Assembly: GCF_004322775.1 (NCBI RefSeq)
Contig: NZ_CP036403.1
Location: forward strand, 1,984,001 to 2,048,000
DNA from: Ornithinimicrobium sufpigmenti
Lineage (GTDB): Bacteria > Actinomycetota > Actinomycetes > Actinomycetales > Dermatophilaceae
Direction of reading: 5' to 3'
DNA: 64,000 nt
The notes under the pieces are model-generated. The model was not told where the DNA came from and did not search any database. It saw only the letters and a program-made list of their open reading frames with translations. Shown here one piece after another: positions 9,126 to 17,176 of this stretch (the first letter of the stretch is position 1; the number at the start of each line of letters is the position of its first letter). Position numbers and translations under genes: made by a program.

Positions 9126-10376
9126 GTGCCCGAAGCAGTGCACCGATCCCCGCTAGCCCTCTCCGAGCGGGAGCAAGAGGAGGCGCTCCACGTGGTCTCC
9201 CACATGGTCAAGTTCGATAGCCAGACGGAGACCCCCGGCGAGACGGAGCTCGCGGTGTGGCTCGTGGACCATATGCGGTCGCTTGGCTTGGAGGCAGATC
9301 TTCACGAGGTAAGCCCCGGGCGATACAACGCAGTTGGTACCTGGCGTGGCACCGGTGAAGGACAGAGTCTGCTCTTCAACGGCCACCTCGACACCAACCC
9401 CGTCACTGAGGGTTGGACTGTTGACCCGTGGGGAGGTCACATCGACGAGCAGTTCATCTATGGACTCGGCGTGTCCAACATGAAGGCGGGCTGCGCGTCC
9501 TACCTCCAAGCTGTGTCCAACTTGATGAGCCAAGGCGTCAAGTTGCCAGGCGACGTCGTCCTGACCTTCGTAGTTGGAGAGCTTCAAGGGGGCGTGGGTA
9601 CCTTGAAGCTCCTAGAGGATGGCCTTACTGCCGACTGGTTCGTCAACTGCGAGCCGACCGACCTGTCCGCCCTTACACTGCATGCCGGCGCATTCGACTA
9701 CATTGTGGAGTTGGTCGGCAACACCCGACATTCATCCAAGCGCGAAGATGCCGTTGACGCTCTAGCCGCGGCCGCCGCATTGGTCCCCAGACTAAACGCC
9801 CTCAAACTGAATGGTGCCAACAGCGAAGACCATGAGCGGGTCAATCGCGTGCACGCGGGCGTACTCCACGCCGCCCTCGGCAGGGATCTCGCTGAATGGC
9901 GTCCTCCACAGGTTGCCGACTACGCCAAGATCTTGGGTACTTGTCGTTACGCGCCCAGCCAGTCCGTGGAGGGGGTTCTCACTGGACTCAGGACACTGGC
10001 CGAGGAACTGGTCAAAGACTTCCCAGGGCTACAAGCAGAAGTCAGACGACATGATCGCCAGCAAGATCGAGCTCACATGCCGCCTTTCGAGGTGGACACT
10101 GATAGTCATATCGTGCAAGTGCTCAATCGAGCTCACACGGCTATCGGCCGGGGGCCGCAGCAGACGGGGGCAATCCGTCCATACTGCTTCTACGGCTCCG
10201 ACGCAGCCCACTTGCAACATAGGGCCGGAATTCCAGGCGTCGTCTGTGGACCGGGCGGCCGGTACAACACTATGCCGGACGAGCGTGTAGACATCGCAGA
10301 CTACTTCGACATGATCAAGATGCACATGATGACCATCCAGGAAATCTGCTCTCTCAAGAAGGAGGAGCAACCATAA
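9126..10376 (+). CDS. M20-family deacylase/peptidase (ArgE/DapE-like)
   Basis: 416 residues from the GTG at 9126 with AGGAG at 9115-9119. The metal-binding pattern is recognisable: LLFNGHLDTN near residue 83, GLGVSNMKAG near 115, FVVGELQGGVGT near 148, and a C-terminal YGSDAAHL. Two positions are unusual: Asn replaces the usual bridging Asp of the DMK motif, and the second Glu of the usual EE pair is Leu. The subfamily may tolerate this or the activity may be altered. It is the first gene of an operon with an ABC importer, so the likely role is hydrolysis of an imported N-acyl or peptide-like compound. The stop overlaps the ATPase start (TAATG). Confidence 0.8.
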   Translation: MPEAVHRSPLALSEREQEEALHVVSHMVKFDSQTETPGETELAVWLVDHMRSLGLEADLHEVSPGRYNAVGTWRGTGEGQSLLFNGHLDTNPVTEGWTVDPWGGHIDEQFIYGLGVSNMKAGCASYLQAVSNLMSQGVKLPGDVVLTFVVGELQGGVGTLKLLEDGLTADWFVNCEPTDLSALTLHAGAFDYIVELVGNTRHSSKREDAVDALAAAAALVPRLNALKLNGANSEDHERVNRVHAGVLHAALGRDLAEWRPPQVADYAKILGTCRYAPSQSVEGVLTGLRTLAEELVKDFPGLQAEVRRHDRQQDRAHMPPFEVDTDSHIVQVLNRAHTAIGRGPQQTGAIRPYCFYGSDAAHLQHRAGIPGVVCGPGGRYNTMPDERVDIADYFDMIKMHMMTIQEICSLKKEEQP

Positions 10377-11554
10377 TGGCGCATGAGAAGGATGGCCCAC
10401 ATTCGGCTAGTACCGAGTCCGCGCGCAATTACATCGAGCCGGATTTCAACGGTGCCGCCGTGAAGATATCTGGCGTCAGCAAGTCCTATGGCTCAGTGAA
10501 AGCCGTCGATGACGTATCCCTCGACGTTGCCGGAGGGGAGTTCTTGTCCCTTCTTGGCCCCAGTGGTTCTGGGAAGACCACCCTGTTTATGACCATCGCT
10601 GGCTTTGAGAAGGCCCAAGCTGGGCGTATCCAAGTTGCGGGACGCGACGTGACCAACGCGCCGCCCTACAACCGGGGCTTCGGAATGGTCTTCCAGCGCT
10701 ATGCGCTCTTCCCCCACATGACAGTAGCGCAGAACGTCGCCTATGCCCTCAAGATGCGAGGCATTAAAAGCGTCGAACGGGAGCGTATGGTCAGCGAGGC
10801 GCTTGAGATGGTCGACCTCATCGGGTATGGACCGCGGCGCCCCGACCAGCTGTCGGGCGGCCAACAGCAGCGTGTAGCCCTTGCGCGGGCTCTCGTGTAC
10901 CGGCCAAAGGTCCTCCTCATGGATGAACCTCTCGCGGCCCTTGACCGCAAGCTCCGGGAGCAGGTGCAACTCGAACTTCGACGATTGCATAAGGAACTGG
11001 GTATTACAGTGCTATACGTCACCCACGACCAGGAAGAAGCGATGGTCATGTCCGATCGTGTTTGCGTCATGCGCGACGGGAGACTGCTGCAAGTGGGCCG
11101 GCCCACGGAACTTTACGACGACCCGATCGACTCCTTCGTCGCCGGGTTCCTCGGAAGAAGCAACTTCTTGCCAGCCACACTAATAAACGTGGCCGACGGA
11201 CGGGCGACGGTCAAGCTTGGTGATGCAACCGTGCCAGTGCATATACCGAGCAGCGGGTCGTTGCCCAGCGTCGGATCGCGGGTGCATGTCGCGGTCAGGC
11301 CTGAACACGTCAACCTGACCGCAGGATCAGGCATACCGGGGCAGATCGCCGAAACAATCTTCACGGGGGCGACGACCAGCATCCGCGTCGATCTCGGCTT
11401 CGGCTTTATCGACTCGACCATGGTCACCGACAGTAGGACCCGCGCGTTCCGCGAGGGGGACTCCGTGACCGTCACCTGGGCAGATGGCGCCGCCAAGGCC
11501 TATCCCCTAGAAGAAATTGACAAAGAACAGACCCATAAGGAGCGAGCAGCATGA
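10376..11554 (+). CDS. potA: ABC transporter ATP-binding protein, spermidine/putrescine type
   Basis: 392 residues with a strong AAGGAGGAG ribosome site. Walker A GPSGSGKT near residue 62, Q-loop VFQRYALFPHMTV, signature LSGGQQQR near 161, Walker B VLLMDEPLAALD near 183 and the switch His VTHDQEEA identify an importer ATPase. Residues after 260 form the TOBE-like domain of the PotA/CysA class. It powers the permease encoded two genes downstream. The substrate is not proven to be a polyamine, because PotA-like ATPases also serve other small cationic or organic compounds. It overlaps the next gene by ATGA. Confidence 0.88.
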   Translation: MAHEKDGPHSASTESARNYIEPDFNGAAVKISGVSKSYGSVKAVDDVSLDVAGGEFLSLLGPSGSGKTTLFMTIAGFEKAQAGRIQVAGRDVTNAPPYNRGFGMVFQRYALFPHMTVAQNVAYALKMRGIKSVERERMVSEALEMVDLIGYGPRRPDQLSGGQQQRVALARALVYRPKVLLMDEPLAALDRKLREQVQLELRRLHKELGITVLYVTHDQEEAMVMSDRVCVMRDGRLLQVGRPTELYDDPIDSFVAGFLGRSNFLPATLINVADGRATVKLGDATVPVHIPSSGSLPSVGSRVHVAVRPEHVNLTAGSGIPGQIAETIFTGATTSIRVDLGFGFIDSTMVTDSRTRAFREGDSVTVTWADGAAKAYPLEEIDKEQTHKERAA

Positions 11555-12654
11555 GATCGACGAAAAACTACCGCACCGGCGCCGTCCTAGTCCTCTTGGC
11601 CAGCCTCACGGCTGTCGCCGCTTGCGGCGGGTCTGGAGCAGAAGAAGAGGGTGGAGCTGGAGAAGTCGTTGTATATGACGGAGGCGGCCCTTGGGGCGAG
11701 GCCCAGCGCAAGGCGTACTTTGAGCCGTTCGAGGAAGAGACGGGCATCCGAGTGATTCCCGCCCCGCAACCGGATGCGGCGCAGGTCCGTACTGAAACGG
11801 AGGCGGGGCGGCCCAGCGTCGACGTGATGAACAATGACGGCAGCCGGCTGGAGGCATGGAACAAGGCCGGGCTGATCGAACCCATCGACTACAGCGCCTG
11901 GCCGGATGGCATGCAGGACGACTTCGATCCGTACCCCACGCGACCCGAGGCCGTGCCGAGCCTGATCTTCGCCGTGAAGATCGCCTTTGATGAGAGTGCA
12001 ACCCAGGGCGCGATGACCTCATGGACAGACTTTTGGGACACGGAGCGCTTCCCTGGACCGCGATCCTTGGGAGACACAGCGAGCAGTCTAGCTGCGGGGA
12101 CGATGGAAGCCGCCCTCCTCGCCGACGGCGTCGCGCCGGAAGAGCTTTACCCCTTGGATATCGACCGGGCCTTCAACAAGCTGGACGAGTTGCGTCCCGA
12201 TATCGTCAAGTTCTGGGGTTCTGGCGCGGAATCCGTCCAGTTGTTGATCGATGGTCAGGTCAGCGCCGTAGCGGCCTGGGACGGGCGGATCAATGACGCG
12301 GTCGACAATGGGGCCGAGATCCAGTCCACCTGGGACGAAGCCATCTTGCAGGTCAACTACTGGATGATCCCCAAGGGCGCCGAGAACGCTGAGAACGCAC
12401 AGAAGTTCATCGAGTTCGCATCGCGTCCTGACCGTCAGGCCGAGTTCAGTGAACTGGTGACTTACTCTCCGGCCAACATCGAGGCGTTTGACATGCTTTC
12501 CGAGGAGAGGCAAGAGGTTCTCTCTACCGCACCGGCCCACCTTGAAAACGCCATCGTCGTCAACAACGACTGGTGGAACTCGGAGGCACCCAGCGGTGAT
12601 GCCTGGAACGTCGAGATCATCAATAGGTGGCAGGCATGGCTCGCAGGGCGGTAG
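11551..12654 (+). CDS. Extracellular solute-binding lipoprotein (PotD-like)
   Basis: 367 residues. It has a lipoprotein signal peptide: MRSTKNYRTGAVLVLLASLT, then a VAAC lipobox with Cys25 as predicted lipidation site, followed by a Glu/Gly-rich tether. The mature part resembles family 1/PotD substrate-binding proteins (VVVYDGGGPWGEAQRKAYFEPFEEETGI, VQLLIDGQVSAVAAWDGR, and the closing AENAQKFIEFASRPDRQAEFS region). It captures the substrate outside the membrane for the permease below. Translation is coupled to the ATPase gene (ATGA) and to the permease gene (overlap). Confidence 0.88.
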   Translation: MRSTKNYRTGAVLVLLASLTAVAACGGSGAEEEGGAGEVVVYDGGGPWGEAQRKAYFEPFEEETGIRVIPAPQPDAAQVRTETEAGRPSVDVMNNDGSRLEAWNKAGLIEPIDYSAWPDGMQDDFDPYPTRPEAVPSLIFAVKIAFDESATQGAMTSWTDFWDTERFPGPRSLGDTASSLAAGTMEAALLADGVAPEELYPLDIDRAFNKLDELRPDIVKFWGSGAESVQLLIDGQVSAVAAWDGRINDAVDNGAEIQSTWDEAILQVNYWMIPKGAENAENAQKFIEFASRPDRQAEFSELVTYSPANIEAFDMLSEERQEVLSTAPAHLENAIVVNNDWWNSEAPSGDAWNVEIINRWQAWLAGR

Positions 12655-14435
12655 GAGAGCCACGTACAAGATGGAGGGAACCAGGCGTTCTGCTCCTACC
12701 GGGTCTGGCGGTGATTGGTCTCCTCTTCGTCGTTCCATTCGGCTTTCTTATTTACCAAAGTTTTCACACGGCTGATGGCTTCAGCACGCGTGCGTACACT
12801 GACCTTTTCTCTGCTGGGAACATCTTCACTGACGTAGTAGTGAGAACTGCCTGGATCGCCGTTCTCGTGGCGCTACTCACCCTCCTGCTGGGCTACCCCA
12901 TCGCCTATGCAGCGGTGCGCCTGCCCAAACTTTGGAGCGGCCTGCTCTTGACGGCCGTCGTCCTGCCATTTTTCACCGCCGCCCTTGTGCGCACATACGC
13001 GTGGCAAGTGCTGTTGGCCAACAATGGTCCGATAAATGAGTTCCTCTTGTCGCTCGGGGTCATTTCAGCTCCGCTTAAGTTGGTGTACAACGATATTGGC
13101 GTGGTCATAGGCACCACCCAGGTGCTGTTACCCATGATGGTGTTCCCGCTGTACAGCGTCATGCGCCGCATCGACAGGTCCGGAGTCTTGGCGGCGCAAA
13201 GCATGGGCGCTCACCCCCTGCGGGCCTGGCTGACAGTATTTGTTCCACAGACTGGAGCGGGTATCGCATCTGGGTTGAGCTTGGTGTTCCTGTCGACGTT
13301 GGGCTACTTCATCACCCCTATGCTACTGCAAGGCCCGGCGACGCCTATGCTCGCGCAGCGAATTTTCAGTCTGATTAGCCTCCCCGGTCAAAGCGCAACT
13401 GTTGCGGCTCAGGCAACGCTCGTACTCATCGCCTCGGTCATTTGTATGTATGTCCTCCGTAAGCGCTTGGGCATCGTTCTTGAGGCCCCTAGTGAGGGGT
13501 CTCCCCCCCGATCGGGGCTTCGTGGCGTGCGTGACAAGGTGCGAAACGTTCAGCCTTTTCGTGACGGCATTGGTGTCGTGCCCGGCCTGGGTCGTGTCGT
13601 GGACTATGGAGGAAGACTCCTGAGCGCGATAAGGTACCCGGCGCTAGCGGTACTCGTGGTATTCGGCGTTGCACTGCTCTTGGCGCCGATGGTAGTCATC
13701 GTGGCGGTGGCCTTCAGTGATTCTGCATTCTTGACCTTTCCCCCGCCTGCTTACTCAACGCGCTGGTTCGAATGGTATTTCAACAACGACGCATGGCTCG
13801 GCTCCACGTGGCTTAGCTTTTGGATGAGCATCATCGGTGCCACCATAGCGACGATTGTCGGAAGTTTGGCGGCTTTCGGCATCGTGCGATCCACACGTCG
13901 GACTCTTTCGACGACCGGCTACCTCCTATTAGCAGCCCCGCTGGTCATGCCGCAGATCATCTTCGCTACCGCACTCTTCTACACGGTGGCACCCACGGGC
14001 CTCTTGGGGACCCCGGCAGCGCTCATCCTGTCGTACATCGTCCTGGGCATTCCCTTCGTTGTCATCATCATGACCGCCACGTTCCGAGGCCTGGACCCAG
14101 CGTTGGAACGCGCAGCAACCAGCATGGGCGCCAAGCCGCCGGTGGTCGCGCGCACTGTTATCGTGCCCCTAGTAATGCCCGCCATCTTTGGAGCTCTCCT
14201 CTTCGCCTTCATAACAGCTTTCGATGATCTCGTGATGTCGCAGTTCCTCGGCAGTTTCAGCGTAGTCACCTTGATGCGACGCTTGTTTGAAAACATTCTT
14301 TTCGAGGTCAGTCCGGCAGTCGCCTCCGTCGGGGTGCTCCTGATTGGGTTCGTCGCCACACTCGGTGCCGTGGCGTACGTGCTCACTAGGCTACGCTCGC
14401 GCACGGTCAACAGGAGTCTCCCAGAAGGGGCGTGA
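12636..14435 (+). CDS. Fused ABC permease (PotB- and PotC-like halves in one chain)
   Basis: 599 residues from the ATG at 12636, preferred because AGGTGG sits 5 bases upstream; GTG 12627 lies inside that site. Two binding-protein-dependent permease domains are joined: the first has about 6 membrane segments (residues 15-285) with an EAA-type loop near AAQSMGAHPLRAW, the second about 6 more (330-595) with an EAA loop near ERAATSMGAKPPVVARTVIVPL. In most polyamine importers these are separate PotB and PotC proteins. The gene overlaps the binding-protein gene by 19 bases. Together with the ATPase and the lipoprotein it makes a complete importer. Confidence 0.88.
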   Translation: MARRAVGEPRTRWREPGVLLLPGLAVIGLLFVVPFGFLIYQSFHTADGFSTRAYTDLFSAGNIFTDVVVRTAWIAVLVALLTLLLGYPIAYAAVRLPKLWSGLLLTAVVLPFFTAALVRTYAWQVLLANNGPINEFLLSLGVISAPLKLVYNDIGVVIGTTQVLLPMMVFPLYSVMRRIDRSGVLAAQSMGAHPLRAWLTVFVPQTGAGIASGLSLVFLSTLGYFITPMLLQGPATPMLAQRIFSLISLPGQSATVAAQATLVLIASVICMYVLRKRLGIVLEAPSEGSPPRSGLRGVRDKVRNVQPFRDGIGVVPGLGRVVDYGGRLLSAIRYPALAVLVVFGVALLLAPMVVIVAVAFSDSAFLTFPPPAYSTRWFEWYFNNDAWLGSTWLSFWMSIIGATIATIVGSLAAFGIVRSTRRTLSTTGYLLLAAPLVMPQIIFATALFYTVAPTGLLGTPAALILSYIVLGIPFVVIIMTATFRGLDPALERAATSMGAKPPVVARTVIVPLVMPAIFGALLFAFITAFDDLVMSQFLGSFSVVTLMRRLFENILFEVSPAVASVGVLLIGFVATLGAVAYVLTRLRSRTVNRSLPEGA

Positions 14436-14439
14436 GGTA

Positions 14440-15102
14440 ATGGGCACCCCGGTGCTTGGTCGTGTGAGCGTCGTGGACGAGGTCGCCCGGCTCCTTCGCG
14501 ACCGTATCGCCCACAGAGAGTTCATTCCCGGTCAACGGCTTCGCGAAATAGACCTTGCTGCAGAGTACGGTGTATCGCGCAACACTTTGCGCGAGGCCGT
14601 CCGCATCTTGATGCACGAGGACCTCCTCGTCCGCGAGAACCATCGCGGTGTCGTCGTCCGCAACATGGGAGTCGAGGATATCTCGCAAATCTACTTGTCG
14701 CGCAGAATCATCGAGTGCGCAGCGATCCGTGAAATCGGGCTGCAATCCGAGCCCGTTCTCGACGGTCTACGCAAAGCCGTCTCTGATGGCAAGAGTCTGG
14801 CGCACACCGATGGTTGGGTCGCGGTGGGATCAGCGGACATCGTCTTCCACCGAACGTTGGTAGCAGCGGCTGGAAGCAGACACCTTGACCGGTTGATGAC
14901 TGCTATGGCGGCAGAGTTGCGCCTAGCCTTTAGCTTGATTCCCGACGAGGACCTAGAAGATTTCCACCTGCCCTTTTTGGGACTCAACCAGCAAATGTGC
15001 GAAATGCTTGAACTTGGCAAGACAACAGAAGCGGAAACGTTCATGATTGAGTACCTGCGTCTTGCAGAACAGCGCCTGCTAGACGCGACGGCGGCTGGGT
15101 AG
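14440..15102 (+). CDS. GntR-family regulator with FCD domain
   Basis: 220 residues from the ATG at 14440. It has an N-terminal winged helix (LLRDRIAHREFIPGQRLREIDLAAEYGVSRNTLREAVRIL is the typical GntR arrangement, residues 17-56) and an all-helical FCD ligand domain (residues 80-215) with metal-binding-type His residues. It is the last gene of the deacylase-importer operon, 4 bases after the permease stop. It probably represses the operon until the imported compound or its product binds. Confidence 0.85.
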   Translation: MGTPVLGRVSVVDEVARLLRDRIAHREFIPGQRLREIDLAAEYGVSRNTLREAVRILMHEDLLVRENHRGVVVRNMGVEDISQIYLSRRIIECAAIREIGLQSEPVLDGLRKAVSDGKSLAHTDGWVAVGSADIVFHRTLVAAAGSRHLDRLMTAMAAELRLAFSLIPDEDLEDFHLPFLGLNQQMCEMLELGKTTEAETFMIEYLRLAEQRLLDATAAG

Positions 15103-15441
15103 ACAGACGGGGAGCCGCTCGCTATGCGACCAACCACGATGGTGCCCAGACATTCTGCAAGTAGGAGTCCCCACACGTGTGGGGCTTCAAGTTCCCGAAC
15201 AGGGACACCGCTCACGATCGAGAGCCCCTGCGGGAGCCTCTCAGTACAAAGGGATCACCGGGTGTCCCAGCCGCTAGATTAGACCCCCCGCAGGGATGCC
15301 AATCAACTTGGATGCCGCTGTCGGCACGCCTATCGAGGCCCTTCTCTTAGGGACCTTGCCGCCAGTGTCATGGTGAAGTGCGCCTCGGCCCTGCGTTCGA
15401 CGAACCCCCACCGACCATCCCTGAGTTCGAGCACGTCATCC
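15103..15441. other. Intergenic stretch between gntR and IS630
   Basis: About 340 bases without a gene. It contains a perfect 16-bp palindrome, ccccacacgtgtgggg, at 15169-15184, about 67 bases after the GntR stop. It may be a regulatory site or a transcript-end hairpin without a U tract. Nothing else is recognised. Confidence 0.4.
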
Positions 15442-16514
15442 TAGTGGCCCGCGTTTGAAGTTGCTTGACGGTTCGCTTTCTTGAGAATCTCGTCGGCGGT
15501 CTTGGTCCACACGAACGGGTGGCACCGGTCGTTCCAGCCGTCTATGAAGGCGCGGATCTTGGCGTTGAGGTCCTTGACGGAGCCGAAGCTGCCGCGGTGG
15601 ATGGCCTGGCGCTCGATGATGGAGAACCAGACCTCGACCAGGTTGAGCCAGGAGCCAGAGGTTGGGGTGTGGTGGACGTGGATGCGTGGGTTCTTGTCCA
15701 GCCAGGTCCGGACCTCGGCCTTCTTGTGGGTGGCGTAGTTGTCCATCACCAGGTGCAGCTCGCCTTCGGGGTAGGCGCGGGCGACCTGCTTGAGGAACGC
15801 GAGGAACTCCTGGTGCCGGTGCCGGGGCTTGCAGGCGCCGGTGACCTTGCCGGTGGCGATCTCCAGCGCCGCGAACAGCGTGGTCGTCCCGTGCCGCTTG
15901 TAGTCGTGGGTGCGCCGCTGGGGCAGGCCGGGTTGCATCGGCAACATGGGCGCGGTCCGGTCCAGCGCCTGGATCTGGGACTTCTCGTCCACGCAGAGCA
16001 CGATCGCGTTCTCCGGCGGTTCCAGGTAGAGACCGACCACGTCGGTGACCTTGGCCACCAGCTCGGGGTCGGTGGAGAACTTGAACGTCTCGACCCGCCA
16101 CGGTTGCACCCCGTACTCGCGCCAGGCCCGCGCCACGGTCGCGTCCCCGATCCCCAGGTGCTTGGCCAGCAACCGGGTCGACCAGTGCGTCACCCCCAAC
16201 TTCTTGGGCGGCGGCGTCAGCGTGGCCGCGACCACGTCACGGTGATCCACCTGCCGGGGCCGGCCCGACCGTGGTTCGTCGAGCAGCCCGTCCAGTCCCT
16301 TGTCCTGGTACCGGGCCCGCCACTTGATCACCGTCGTCCTGCTCGTGCCCAACCGGTCCGCGATCGCCTCGTTCGCCTCACCGGCCGACGCGGCCAGCAC
16401 GATCCGGGCACGCAACACCAGCCCGGCACGCGTCGCCGTCGACCGGGTCCACCGCACCAATTGATCTCGGTCGTCCTCGCGCAGCATCAGGGCCGGGGCA
16501 GGTCGATTCGCCAT
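15441..16514 (-). CDS. IS630-family transposase
   Basis: 357 residues and apparently intact. An N-terminal helix-turn-helix region (ANEAIADRLGTSRTTVIKWRARY) precedes a DDE/RNase H-like catalytic domain with VDEKSQIQA, MDNYATH and SGSWLNLVEVWFS, where the first and second Asp and the Glu are the catalytic triad. The TAG stop codon coincides with the element's left TA, so the coding region ends exactly at the IS boundary. Confidence 0.93.
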   Translation of the reverse strand: MANRPAPALMLREDDRDQLVRWTRSTATRAGLVLRARIVLAASAGEANEAIADRLGTSRTTVIKWRARYQDKGLDGLLDEPRSGRPRQVDHRDVVAATLTPPPKKLGVTHWSTRLLAKHLGIGDATVARAWREYGVQPWRVETFKFSTDPELVAKVTDVVGLYLEPPENAIVLCVDEKSQIQALDRTAPMLPMQPGLPQRRTHDYKRHGTTTLFAALEIATGKVTGACKPRHRHQEFLAFLKQVARAYPEGELHLVMDNYATHKKAEVRTWLDKNPRIHVHHTPTSGSWLNLVEVWFSIIERQAIHRGSFGSVKDLNAKIRAFIDGWNDRCHPFVWTKTADEILKKANRQATSNAGH

Positions 16515-16567
16515 ACTCCATGATCCCAGCCCAACAACCGTTTAGGAACTAACGACGCGCCGCACTA
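15442..16567 (-). mobile_element. IS630-family insertion sequence
   Basis: The boundaries come from imperfect inverted ends that both begin CTAGTG (left from 15441, right reading back from 16568) and share the block CGCGT at positions 10-14 and AGTT further in. TA dinucleotides at 15442-15443 and 16566-16567 match the TA target duplication of IS630 elements. It truncates the SnoaL-like pseudogene on its right. Confidence 0.8.
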
Positions 16568-16977
16568 GGTGCCCGCCGACTGAGGCCAGTCCCCTGAGGT
16601 CAGTTGAGTCAGGGTGTCCGTATCGACTTCCGCGTGGGGCTCAGGTGCTCCCAAGTGCAAGGTCGACCGAGATGTTCGCCGTCCAGTGGGTCATCACAGG
16701 TTGCGCGGCCCGATGCCGCTGGATCGCCATGGAGATCTCCTCTATCCCCCCGAACCTGGCGACGCCAACGTCCCAGACGGCGTGCTCATGCCAGACGGCG
16801 AGAAATCAACTGCAGCTCTCGCTTGTCAGCGCCGTGGCTGTACTCGGCGATGAGCCGGTGTACCTCCAGCAGGTCCTCGAGCCTGAGTAGCCGGTCCTCA
16901 AGCATCGGTGTGTCATCCATCGACACATCGTGTAGTAGGGCGCCGACACAGCCGCGCGCGACGTCCTGTATTGGCAC
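16568..16977 (-). pseudogene. SnoaL-like (NTF2-fold) protein, frameshifted and truncated
   Basis: Read on the minus strand from 16977, LEDLLEVHRLIAEYSHGADKREL is the N-terminal helix of SnoaL-like proteins. One extra base near 16795 moves the continuation (FLAVWHEHAVWDVG, then MTHWTANISVDLALG) into another frame, and a second shift near 16655 is needed to continue into HAEVDTDTLTQL. The 3' end stops at the IS630 boundary and the 5' side abuts an IS110 element at 16972. At least two frameshifts plus two flanking insertions make it non-functional. SnoaL-fold proteins include small enzymes and hydratases; the original function is unknown. Confidence 0.7.
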
Positions 16978-16986
16978 CCCTCTGTG

Positions 16987-17176
16987 TCAAGAGGCGGCTG
17001 GGAGGGTGGTCGTAGGCTTGGTGGTGGCGGGTCCGGGAAGTGGCTTGTCCGAAGAGCCGGCAGCGGGTTGTGAGCCGGTCGCGCTGGAGTCAGAGTCGTC
17101 ACCCTTGTGCCCTCCCGGGCCCGTCTTTGTGTGCCCGGCGAGGTCGTCGAGCATGGCCTTGTACACCAGGTCGGAC
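16987..17176 (-). pseudogene. IS110 transposase, 3' fragment of copy 1
   Basis: This encodes the C-terminal part seen intact in copies 2 and 3 (LVYKAMLDDLAGHTKTGPGG, then a Ser/Pro/Thr-rich tail). It is cut off from the 5' fragment (18941-19942) by the inserted IS1634-like element. Confidence 0.85.

Noticed and set aside
15167..15310. Three GC-rich blocks about 60 bases apart beginning with gtccccacacgtgtgggg, reminiscent of type I-E CRISPR repeats.
   Set aside because: The blocks share almost no sequence with one another, there are no cas genes, and CRISPR repeats within an array are nearly identical. Only the first block is a clean palindrome.
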